From: Euonymus europaeus
Lineage: Eukaryota; Streptophyta; Magnoliopsida; Celastrales; Celastraceae
Direction of reading: 5' to 3'
Length of the DNA: 64,000 nucleotides
Assembly (NCBI GenBank): GCA_963580455.1
Contig: OY756963.1
Span: 19,239,555-19,303,554 of the forward strand
Below the pieces are notes generated by a model. The model was not told the origin of the DNA, did no database searches, and was given only the letters and a program-made list of their open reading frames with translations. Of the stretch, positions 22,986 through 33,900 are shown piece by piece (positions within the stretch are counted from its first letter, which is position 1; every line of letters begins with the position of its first letter). Position numbers and translations under genes: made by a program.

Positions 22986-23559
22986 AATATGCTACCATCA
23001 ACTCTTAAACGTTCGTGGAAGATGGCCAAACAAATTAATTAGGAATCAGACGACCAAACTCTGTCAAAATCGTAGACGAAGTAGCACGAGATCGTGAAAT
23101 GCGTATTTGGGATTATGTATTTTATTTGGTTTTTAAGTTTAATTAATTAATAAAGAACTACTTGTTTTGGACCGTCAGATCTGACGGTCCCAGTAGTAAG
23201 ATGTTCACTGCTGAAGACGTAGTCTCCCGATCCGAACCAATAGGTTCAGCAAGAGGACTTCAACTTAGCCAAAATTTTACGCACAAGAAAGTAGACAGTA
23301 GAGAGCCAGAACGATAGCTCAACCACCGGGTGTACTTGTCGGGTACGTTCTCCTGCATCGTCGGTGACTGATTCTTCCCCCCTTTACATCAGTTGCTTAT
23401 TTTGGTGTTGAAACCTGTTCAATTCACAGATTCTGATAATTTTGCGTCGTCTTTGTTCATGTGATCATCTGCTTTGACTATCAAGTCCGGTAACTTTGTC
23501 GTTTGTTGTAATTTTCTTATTGTTCTTCATCAGTTTACTCGATTGTTGTTGCCCAAGAC
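22986..23559. other. Promoter/5' UTR region of the 23560 gene
   Basis: No coding exon seen. The last ~250 bp are pyrimidine-rich and could contain a 5' UTR intron. Within it, 23171-23190 has a short inverted motif, GGACCGTCAGATCTGACGGTCC. Confidence 0.45.
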
Positions 23560-26500
23560 ATGATGGGTTTCGGATCTTATGGTGGTGGGGGATTTCCACC
23601 GTCTTCATCTTCAAATTTATCAGCTTTAGCTCCATCTTTTACTGTTCATCAGTCCCTGTCCAAACCTAGTTCAAGCGCTCCTTTTGATTTGATTCAATCG
23701 CCCGATACCGCTCCCTTCTATCGTATGCATGATTGGGTGGATTCTCATTATACTCCCTATTCGAGACCCGATCCTTTCACCAACCCCAGCTCCCCATTCG
23801 ATTCAACCCCCTCATCTGATCCTTATGCATATCCAGGATCGCAGGCATATGACTCATCCAGTGCCTATACGCGCTTTCTATACCCTGGTTCATCCGATGC
23901 ATTATTGTTTGATCAAGGTTCCACTATACCGATTGAAGTCAAACCAAATTATCCCTCGTATGTCTTGCCCGAAACCCATAACTGTAGTCCCTTAGTCTCC
24001 CACCATCTGCATAGTTATGACTTGCCATCTGCTACTGCTGTTGGCAACATGGATGGGCATGATCATTATGCTCAAAGATTGCACAATACAAAATTTATGC
24101 AAGTGCCGTTCTCTGATAGCCCTCGGGAGCAATTGGTGGATTTGAACCAAGGTGAGCCGGGGGGACTCAATGGGGGTATCTCAAAAGAGATGAATTTATC
24201 CGGTTCATCCTTCTATGATAATCAAATGAAGCAAGGTATATTTTGCTCCTGCTTTGTCATGAATATCACGATGACTCTGATTTAACTTTGGATTTACCAT
24301 TTTTGAATGTTCAAATGTTATAGTTCACTAAACTAAAGTTTCAATTTGTTTCAATATAGTAACTTTGAGTTACCATACTGGCCGAGTTACCGTATCGAAA
24401 CTTTAGATTACTGACATGTGACGTTTGGACATTCAATGACCAAAATAGAAAATGACCAATTTAGTGCCCAAAAGTTGACTTAACTTGTTAACTTTGATAT
24501 TGAAATTCTCCACCTTTACGTTTTTGGTGAACTAAAATCATCCTCAATTAAGTCCGTCTGTCACTAAACCTGATACGTTAGGTTGTATTTATGAAAATTT
24601 TGAAATATATATTTTATTTTAAAAAATATTATATAGAATGATGGAAAACCAAAGTAAAGGAATAAGTTATTATGTACAAGGACACCTTATTTTTCATCCT
24701 TGATTAACATTATCTTTATTTGCAGTAGTTCATGTATCCGAGGGCGAGAGAAGTTGTCAATTTGCCCATGGTAGCAATATTCATGGTGCAGTGAGGGAGA
24801 AGCAGATTGAGTCTGCAAGTACTGAACAAAGTGATGGAAAATCGTTCCTTGGAAAACATCCCATGTTCATGCCTGTAGATCATTTAGCAGAATCAATCTC
24901 AGGATCCACTTTGCTACTTCCTGAAAATTATCCTCAGGCACCTTCTCTTGCTGTTAATTCCTGGAACTACATAATGCGAAACACTGATTCATTTACAGAA
25001 TTCATGGGACAGCATGGTACTCATCTGAACGATGATACATCGGTCCTGAAGTCATCTCCTGTTCCCAATGCTAGGCCATCAGGTATTGGCAGCTATTCTA
25101 TAGCTCAGATTCCTGGTTCGTCTAAAAATGCGAACATTGGTGCAGCTCATACAGAAGTTGCTACCAATGATCCCTCAATAGTGAAAGAGCCCTATCCCTT
25201 TGTGAAACCTGAACTCCAAGCCCATAATAATGCTCAGCCTTCCTGGTCTTATCTGAAACCAAATAACAAGGGCTATGCAGAATCATCCTCAGCTAAAGAA
25301 CTTAAGTCAAACAACTATGCTGATTTGCAGGAAGATTTCATTCATTTTTGCAGTGAAAAATCTGAAGTTCAAAAGTTTTATATATGTAAAGATGGATCTG
25401 ATATGACAATTGATGATAGCAAGTTCATAAACGCTGCTGCTCATAGTTCTTCTGAGAATTTGGATCCTTACAACCCTGTTGTGCACTTGCCATGCTGGAA
25501 AAGAGCTTCGGTTTCTAATTTTTCTCTCCTGGATACTTCTGAGGCTATATCTAAAGATCATAAGGAAGAAATAGGCACATGCAAAGGTTCTGATCTTCAA
25601 GGGCCAAAAACACTTACTCCCAGTGCTGATGATGCTGCGAATGCCTTTTCTCATCCATCAACTAAAAGATCAGTGTGCCATGAAAATGAAAATCTCAGAA
25701 ATCATTTAGCATATTCTCTGATGAGGCATTCAGATGTCGAGCATGGAATTGCTAATACTGTGAAAGATAACTACAACCATGCAAAAGCAACCATTGCCCA
25801 TACACATCACTGTTTTAAGGACGCCAGTGAACCAAAGAAAGAATTTGTTCTGTGCGGCAAGTCAGTTGATGATTCTGATTACGAATCTACTCACCCCATG
25901 CAGCATAGAACTGGAGAAATTAAATTGACGTCTGAAATAAATGCACGAGCTGATCTTCCGAATGATGAGATGCTTGTTGGTAATGCTCGAGAAGACAATG
26001 GTTCATCTCATGTGGCATTACATGCTTCTAAGCATGTCTCGTGTTCAACTTCTCCTGTTGCAAATGCTCCTTCTGAGCTTGAGCTTTCCAGACTGTGTGG
26101 TGAAGAATCACATAAGGAGCTGTATGTCCAGACACTGGTCAATTCTATGGTTAATTTTTCAGAATTACTACTGCTGCAGTGTTCGACTGATGCATGTCAT
26201 CTGAGGGAACAACATTACAAGGCCCTCAAAACTGCGATGAACAACCTGGGTAAATGTATACCAAAAAATGTTCAGCACATGGAGTCTACTGGAGAATCAA
26301 TGGTTACTGAGCAAGCCACTTCTAAATTTCTTGGGGACCTGCCTGAACTTCACAAGGTATACCATTTTCATTCCGTTAAGTATGTCAAATACGAGACTCA
26401 GCCCTTAGACTGGTAAGAAGCAATATCCTCAAATAGTGGAGATTTTGAACTGTGAAGTGTCTCTCTTTTATCATGGAGAAGACATTATAATTTATAATCT

Positions 26501-28059
26501 AGTATTCTGAAGTTTTTTTTTTCAGATTTTTTTTTAATATTTATTTATTTATATTTTTTGATTTTTTAATTGGTTTCAGTGATGTCAGTAATGGCTATCA
26601 CAGTGTCATCTGTGCAATGATGCTTATACCCTTACAATTTTATAGGATTGAATTTGTGTGATTTAGTTTTAAGCTGAAATATATGACTTCAGGGGATAAA
26701 TGCGGAGAGGCCAATGGTTTTAGAGGCAACTACTACCAATTTTCCGAGTCAGCTGGACCCTCAGCTTACCCGAAAGGAAAATAAATTGTACTTTGTGCCT
26801 GATAAGAAAGAAGAGAAACACTCGGATTTTGTTTCTGATGCAGATATGGCAAAGGCAAATCATGTTAACATGACTCAGGTATTTTTTTTGAGTTCTTTCA
26901 CTTGATCAATATAGATTATTCATGAAAGGATCCAACTTCTTTATTATGAGTAATATACAGGCTATAAAGAAGGTCCTTAGTGAGCATTTTCATGAAAAGG
27001 AAGGGAAGGACCAGCAAGTTCACTTATATAAGAATCTGTGGCTTGAGGCGGAAGCTTCATTATGTTCCCTTAATTGTATATCTCGCTTTAATCGCATTTA
27101 TTCGGAGATGGAGAAATGCAACTCTCATGAATCAAAAGGTAAGATCTCAGTTCCATTGGCTTTTTAACTTAAGCGATTGTGTTTCTATCTACTTTCCTTC
27201 TGCTTCTTATTTGTCAGAAAATGCATGCACGGAGAAATTGCCGAAGAATCAGATTTCTCTCGATCCAGCTACAGTTAATACTTCTGCACCTCAGGCTTGG
27301 GGTGGCCCAACAATGATTCATTCCCCAGTCATTAGCACGAGCAGCCATGCAGATGATGTTATGGCTAGATTTTTCGTCTTAAAATCACGTAATGACCCCT
27401 CTGATTCCATGAAAATGTCAGATGAAATAGAATCAAGCTCTCAGGATTCCAAACATTTGAACATCGTCGAAAAATTCGCATCTGAAGTTAAAGATGGCAC
27501 AGGCAGCATTGCAGATGATATTCTTGCCAGATTCCGAATCATAAAATCCCATGTTGAAAAGTCTAATTTGACGAACATCGCAGGTGCAGACAAACTAGCA
27601 AGCTCCATTGTTTCTCCTCCTCTAAACGAGTTTGAAAATTTTGGACTGGATAGCCTGAGCTCCGCTGTATCCAACCAGGGTGGTCATATTCGTAGTCAGA
27701 CGAGCCATGAAGATGATGTTGAGGCTTCTGTCATGTCCAGATTCAATCTTCTGAAATGTCGTGTTGACAATTCAAGTTCAATGGACATGGAAAAGACACA
27801 TATTCCCAATTCCATTGATCTGCAGTATGAAAATGTGAGAAAGCGTTGGCCATCTGTTAAAGACATGTCCGACTTAGAAATTGAACCAGTATTGCAGGAT
27901 GATGCCGCCAACGTTACTAAAGACTCATCAACTTCAGAAGAGTTCTCTCTGCAGGTCAAGGATGACCAACAGGCTAGTACAAGCGAACTCAGAGATCAAC
28001 TTCGTTCTGGTTGGTACAATGGCTGTTCGTCGGATTGGGAACTTGTATTGAAAGAGTAG
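23560..28059 (+). CDS. Large uncharacterised plant protein with repeated MARF-like motif
   Basis: Five exons: 23560-24235, 24726-26356, 26693-26878, 26961-27138, 27218-28059. All join in phase, giving 1170 aa. I do not recognise an assigned function; it resembles a family of unknown plant proteins beginning MMGFGS. The N-terminal ~225 residues are rich in Ser, Pro and Tyr, and most of exon 2 looks disordered. A conserved-looking block in exon 4 is predicted helical: NLWLEAEASLCSLNCISRF. The C-terminal third has three spaced copies of a short motif: DDVMARFFVLKSR (~936), DDILARFRIIKSH (~990) and ASVMSRFNLLKCR (~1060), each followed by a Ser/Asn-rich stretch with DSM or SSM. The end is a Trp-containing tail, GWYNGCSSDWELVLKE. 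No signal peptide or membrane segment. Intron 1 contains a foldback element. Confidence 0.85.
24283..24490. mobile_element. Foldback element in intron 1 of the 23560 gene
   Basis: Diverged inverted arms face each other: TGAATGTTCAAATG...CTAAAGTTTC (from ~24305) and GAAACTTTAG...GTTTGGACATTCA (to ~24455), with weaker pairing outward (TTAACTTTGG / CCAAAAGTTGACTTAA). Resembles a short MULE-type MITE. Confidence 0.6.
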
Positions 28060-28909
28060 CTTGCAATTGAACCTCGCGTTGGGTCCTGAATGCTCCTTAG
28101 AGCTTGTAAATAGTGCATCTTTCGAATAAAAGGTATCATATGAGATTGGGTCAGTCTTTTGTGGGTTGCTGTTACAGACTCTTTGAATTTGTACTGATAT
28201 TTTAATAAGAATCTGTGCAAGACCATTTAAACTCAAAGATGTCAGCTTATAAATTTATGAAATTTGGATCTGTTGTGTTCTTAAGCAAGAGAATAGATTT
28301 TGCATGGATGTGGAGGTTTTGTACTCTGTTTCATGGTCGTGCTGTTTTGGATTAAATTATGCTCTTTGATGTTTTAGATGATGTATCTGTTGGGAGAGTC
28401 TATGGGAGGAGCAGCTGCTGCTCTAAACATAACCAGAATGATGTGGGTTTCATGAAGCTTCTTGAACAAATCCTTGGTTTGGTTTTGACCACAAGCTCTG
28501 AATGAGGGTTAATTTTTAAGATTTTAAATAAAAAATAAATATTTTTTGTTTAAAATAACACAATTTACACAGCCAAAAAAATGGGTAAACGTTTTCAAAT
28601 AATACATACAAATCAAAAAAATTAAATTAAAAACTCAAACCTTAAATACAATAAAGGTCTCGGTGCACCATATACATCCAAATGAGCACCCACAATAGGT
28701 GATTTTGCTGGATCATTTGTGTCGAAGTGCGTTTTTATTGGGTCATTAGACACTCTTCATGCTCCAACAGTGTTTAGTTTGCTTTGCAAATGACGCATTA
28801 GCTGGGTCCTACATAATACACAAATTTTGTACATATTTCTTGGATCGAGTTCTATATCTATTCCATAAAAATTAAGCTAGTAAATTTACATAATTAAATA
28901 ATATATTTG
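28060..28909. other. 3' UTR and downstream DNA of the 23560 gene
   Basis: A plausible polyadenylation signal AATAAA occurs at about 28126. The rest is AT-rich with no gene seen. Confidence 0.5.
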
Positions 28910-29364
28910 TTAGTCCGTTTTTTTTTATTATCAAAGAGTGTTAAATTTATTCAATGACCGATAAACTTGTTACATCATCATCCACTAAATGGGACATCCA
29001 TAAAGGAAAAGAGGAAGTCCAGGAGTTAAATTCCTCAGAGTTAATAGAAAGAGCCAATTCTGGAATTGCATGTGCTACTGAATTTCCAGATCGTCTAACA
29101 TGGGCAAAGGATATAGTAGAGAAGGTTGATGGCAGAGCATAACAATCCTCCAATATAAGACCCTCTTCAGATAGACCCGAATCATTATGCAAAAGAGAGT
29201 TGATAGTACAAAGAGCATCACCCTCCGAAACGCTATCAAATAAATCCAAGTGTAAAGCTAGGCACAGACCCGCCCGAGCTACCATGGATTCCAAAATACG
29301 AGGTGAGGAACATCCTTTAATTGGGAGAGCACTAGATGCCACTAGCCCCCCCAATTAGTCCGTT
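28910..29364 (-). mobile_element. 5'-truncated retroposed LINE/RNase H fragment
   Basis: The insert (28920-29354) is flanked by a 10-bp direct repeat TTAGTCCGTT at 28910-28919 and 29355-29364. Its minus-strand 3' end carries an A-tract (T run at 28920-28927). These are the marks of target-primed reverse transcription with 5' truncation. The insert encodes, on the minus strand, an open RNase H-like segment of about 135 aa: SPRILESMVARAGLCLALHL, an SEGDAL acidic motif, then FAHVRRSGNSVAHAIPELAL. This matches the RVT_3-type RNase H seen at the end of many plant L1 elements. The key Asp/His positions (EGDA, SGNSVAH) are recognisable, but the N-terminal strand is missing. Confidence 0.85.
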
Positions 29365-29855
29365 CACATCAATAAAAAGTATATCTCAATGTATTATATA
29401 GCCCAATAAGAATTTACCATTATAAATGTTACCTCAACCACACCAATGCAAATTTGTTACCCTATTAAAATCACATATTATGTCTCACCTCTATTACATA
29501 AAAAGTTAAGTCACATATTCACCTATATCAGCAAAACATGTCTTTCAATACAGTCAATATAATAAAAACACAAATTTCTATACACTTTCATCTCTCCCAT
29601 TTTAGTCAAACTAACAACTTCCCTTTCGTCCATATTGTCCCATTAAATTTACATCAAAATTAATATAGAAAATGTTAAGTAAAACATCCCAAAAGTGTCA
29701 AAATAGAGATATTATTGTCCATGATTTTGAATTTTGAATTTGCCTCCAAAACTTGTAATGTATGTGTTGCCATATAAGATTATGGATACTTTGGGATGAC
29801 TAGCATTATCGAATTAATATTGAATCCCAAATTTATTATAAAAAGTTAAATAATA
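29365..29855. other. Intergenic with a dispersed AT-rich repeat
   Basis: About 29400-29640 resembles 38700-39010: both have runs like TCTCACCTCTATTACA / TCTCAGCTCTATTATC, AAGTCACATA, and ATCAACAAAACA-type text in the same order. Probably two members of one non-coding repeat family. Confidence 0.5.
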
Positions 29856-30226
29856 CTCCATCCGTCCCATTTTAAGAGTCTGTTTGGATGAGAGTATGTT
29901 TCATAGAGTATACTCTCTCATAAAACGTAAAAACTGAGAGTGTCTGAGAGTATGAGTGACAGAGTATACACTAGCGTATACTCTGAAACAAACAGGGTGT
30001 AATTCTTCTCTTCACTTTTTCACACAGTTTAAGAAAATATTTAATTCACTTTTAATTTGACGTATATACCCTTATTTATAATGTGCATAATTATTGAGTT
30101 AATTGTTGAGCTTTTCAAGTTAAGGGAAAAAATGAAAAAAAATAGTTTTCATTAATTAAAATGGACATGTATTTTGAGACATTCCAAAAAGAAATAAAGG
30201 ATAATTAAAATGGGACAGAGTGAGTG
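29856..30226. mobile_element. Stowaway-type MITE (interrupted by a Tourist MITE)
   Basis: The left end is CTCCATCCGTCCCATTTTAA and the right end AAAATGGGACAGAGTGAG, the well-known Tc1/mariner-derived Stowaway termini, between TA dinucleotides (29854-29855 and 30227-30228). The body is split by the Tourist insertion at 29876-29999; without it the element would be about 245 bp. Confidence 0.88.
29876..29999. mobile_element. Tourist MITE nested in the Stowaway
   Basis: 124 bp, flanked by TAA at 29873-29875 and 30000-30002. The left end GAGTCTGTTTGGATGAG differs at only two of 17 positions from the left end of the Harbinger at 4153. The right end (reverse complement) is CACCCTGTTTG. The interior is palindromic, with repeated GAGAGTAT and GTATACTCT. 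It has no coding capacity. Confidence 0.88.
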
Positions 30227-30343
30227 TATTTATTTACGTTAATAAAACACATATTTCAATACGATCACATCAACAAAAACAAATATTTAATACAATTTTA
30301 CTGGTTCAATCAAAATTGCAGCAATTGTCCAACAGCTCCGTTT

Positions 30344-30680
30344 TATATCCCATGGGGTTATATCACATGGGATTCCATAATTTATTTCATTGTATAATAC
30401 AATGGAATAACATATTTTATTACAGTGGAATGCGTACTATTACAATGTAATACGTTATTTCATTGTGCTAGAATCTGTTATTCCATTGTGATAATACAAT
30501 GAAATAACGTATGAAATATTTCATTGTAATAATACAATAGAATAACAGATTTTAATACAGTGGAATACATATTATTACAATGGAATACGTTATTTCATTA
30601 TAATAAAATTTGTTATTCCATTGTAATAATACAATAAAATAAAATATGGGATCCCATGATATACAACCCTATGAGATATA
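30344..30680. mobile_element. Palindrome-rich MITE with internal tandem duplication
   Basis: Terminal inverted repeats of about 35-40 bp: TATATCCCATGGGGTTATATC at the left, and at the right the reverse complement of TATATATCTCATAGGGTTGTATATC. Inside are two diverged tandem units (about 30384-30510 and 30515-30650) built from TTATTCCATTGTAATAATACAATGGAATAA-type palindromes. No coding potential. Confidence 0.75.
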
Positions 30681-30970
30681 TATCATTTTCCATTGTCAAA
30701 CAAGGGAAAAAAACTCACGGCCTAAAAAAGTCAACAAAAATAAATATAATTATATTATTTTAAATCTCAATATTTTACGTATTTCATCTTGAAAAAAAAT
30801 CCATGCCAAAGGCAAGCCAAGCATCCATACCTGAAAAAGCTCAAGGCCTTTGGCGCGGAATCAAATACTTTACGGTACCAGTAGTCCAATAAATTCACAT
30901 TCCTTTCTTTCCCATTTTTTTTCATTTTAATTGACGCAAGAACTGTTGCATCCGCGAATACAAATCGATA

Positions 30971-33900
30971 ATGGATGAAGGGGGCGAGGTAAAGATGGGA
31001 ATGCTGGAGAGCTTCATGAAAGCTCACGAGAACTCCTTCAAATCCCTCTTTCAGCGCAAGAAATCTTCCCTCAGCGAAGAAGGCTTCGATTCGCCTGTCA
31101 ATTCCCCGAGACCCATCCCTCAGCTCTCTGCCATCGCGAATTCCGTCGTCTCCCGGTGTTCTAAGTACGTGTGTATATTGATGAATTGAGTTTGGAATAG
31201 AAGAATGATTTGGTGTTTCTCGCAATTGATGTACAATTTCGTATACATCTATGCACAATTTTTGGATCGCAATGTTTAGGTTTTTTTCCCCTTCCTTTTT
31301 GTTTACGCAACTGCTTCAATTTGATGAGCATTATTGCCAATTTTTCTTGAAAATGCATCTTCGTAAATGTATATTGTGCCACTGTTATCTATTGTCGCAG
31401 GATCCTTGAAGTCCCTACTGAAGAGTTACAGCATCGTTTTGACACAGAGTTTCCGGATAGTGTTAAGCAACTTTTCACTTATGCTAGGAATCTCTTAGAG
31501 TTTTGCTCATATCAAGCTCTACATGTGGTGACTAGACGTCCGGATTATTTGATTGACAAGGAGTTCTGTCGGTTGACATACGATATGATGCTTGCTTGGG
31601 AGGACCCCAGTGTTGAGAGTGTGCCGCCAGACAAAGTTAGAAAACCTGTTATTGTTGCATAATAGTGTTTATAAAATGATTTGGAGTTATTTTAATTGAG
31701 GGTTTCTCACTAATTGTATAGCTAGACTTCTCACTGCTATGTTATTATGCTGCTTTAACTTCTATTTAACTGTAGGAAACTCCTTCTTCCAGTAACCAGG
31801 AAGTAGAGGATGAGGAAGGGTGGTCGCTATTCTATTCAAGTTCCACCAGCATGGCTGTTCAGGTTATTTTCATTACGATCACATTTTTTTCTCTAATTTT
31901 TGGCTCTTTTATACGATAAGAATACAGCGCATTGTCAAGATATTACCTACGCCTGTGGCCAGCTATGGTTGACGTTATCATGAAATCAGGTGTGTTTTTG
32001 GATTCAAGGCTTGTTATTATTGACAACATTATTTTTTTTACATAGGTTGATGACAAGAAAACTGTTGGCCAAGAGGCTTTTGTGCGGATTGCTCCTATTT
32101 GTGCTGCTGTTGCAGATATAATCACTGTCGAAAATTTATTTGATGCACTCACAAGCTCAACAGGCCACCGACTTCATTTTCTCATATATGACAAATATCT
32201 TCGAAGCCTTGACAAGTATGCAATTTTCTCACTGTTTCTATTGGTTCTGAACATTATTACTACGTACATGTATGAAATACTTGTGATCAGAGGTGACATT
32301 GGTAGCATAAGAAGTGAAATGATGTAGTGGCTGATGGAAAATGTGGCACCTAAGTGCTGCCTTAGTGGATAATGATACATGGACCAAGAACTGTGTTGCA
32401 GAAAGGCAAAGTACACTGGGACATGAGGAGTTTGCTGTGTACTGGGATTTTAGATTACTTGCTGATATGGTTATTGATTTCTAGGATCACTTTTGAGGAT
32501 AGAGACATAGAGTGATAGACTGCACCAGGAAACTATGTGTGAAGGTCTCCATTTTCTTTAGCTTTGAAGTGAAGAATTCATTCTCTAGATGATTTCATGG
32601 AATAAAATCTGTTGGCATATATTATTTGATTCGGGCACTCTGCATGTTTATAGTTTCTTTTTGTTCACTTTGTTGGTTAAATTGGTTTGTCCTTCCTTGG
32701 AGAGGCTTTGTGAGTGCCTGCCTCAGGATAACCAGACTAGATGTTTAGGGTTTTGCTTTTACTCTTAAAATCAGCTTATTAATATTGAGTTGAATGAAGT
32801 ATAAACGTTGGTTAGATCCTTCTTGGTAGGGGATGTCAAGTGGTTGCAATTTGAGATGATTTTGTGTTAAGAGTTGAGATATCTGAATGTCCTCTTGTTT
32901 TAGTAGTCATTTAGTTTCGAAGATGATTGTAAAGACTGACTTTGCTTGATGAATTCCTGACTTCGTTGTGTACTAGGTGCTGGGAAATATTAGGACATCC
33001 AACCCCTTTTTTAAATTAGTGGACCACTTAAATCTTTTCTTTGTTTAATTAATGGTGATGCAGATTTGTTACATGACATTCAAGTGAGTACCAATGCGAA
33101 AACGAGTATGTCTTTGCAGCCATTCTATTTATGAATTTTAGTAATTCACTGTACCCTTTGGCATTAAACATGATTTTTCTCCATTGTGCAAACTCCTTAT
33201 TCTGTATTTATTGTACTGTTGGATATTTTCTTCCTCATTCTAACTTCAGTGTTCTGAGCAGCCGTCAAACCCTTTCATTGTATGCCTTGGCTCTAGGAGA
33301 GAAAGCCCTCTATGGACATGGGTTTTTAGATGACTCCCTCTACTAAATTTGTTGCTGATTATCACTAGAAGTGGCAAAAATGTTGCATAGCATGTAATGT
33401 GGCAGTTAACATGTTCTATTTAAAACTTGATTGAGTTATTCATGACTCATGTGTAAGATAGACAAAAGGCGTAAAGCATTCCTATATATTTCTGTATCTT
33501 TCTAGGTTTTACCTTTTACTGGTTATTTGGACTTTTGAGGTAATGCTAACTACTTAATTGGTCATATATATTGTGTTTCTTCTTTTCAGGGTCGTGAAAG
33601 CTGCAAAAAGTTCATTGGCACCTTCGCTTTCTGGTTTTCAGCTTGCTGAGGGTGAGATCATTCTTTACATTGATGGAACAGTTCCCACTCAACCAGTTCT
33701 GCAACATATTGGAATGTCAGCTTGGCCTGGTGAGTCACTCTGTTTTTGAAAGGAGTTGATCTAGCGATTTCATCTCCAATTGCCAAAAATAGAAAAAGTT
33801 TGATCTTGGGAATCAGTCCAGATACATAATAACATATAGATGGCACACATGATTGAAATATTTCAAGGTTATTTACACTGTGCACCAGTAATTGTGCTAG

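Noticed and set aside
30384..30650. CRISPR-like repeat array
   Set aside because: Repeats are palindromic, diverged and contiguous, and the organism is a plant.
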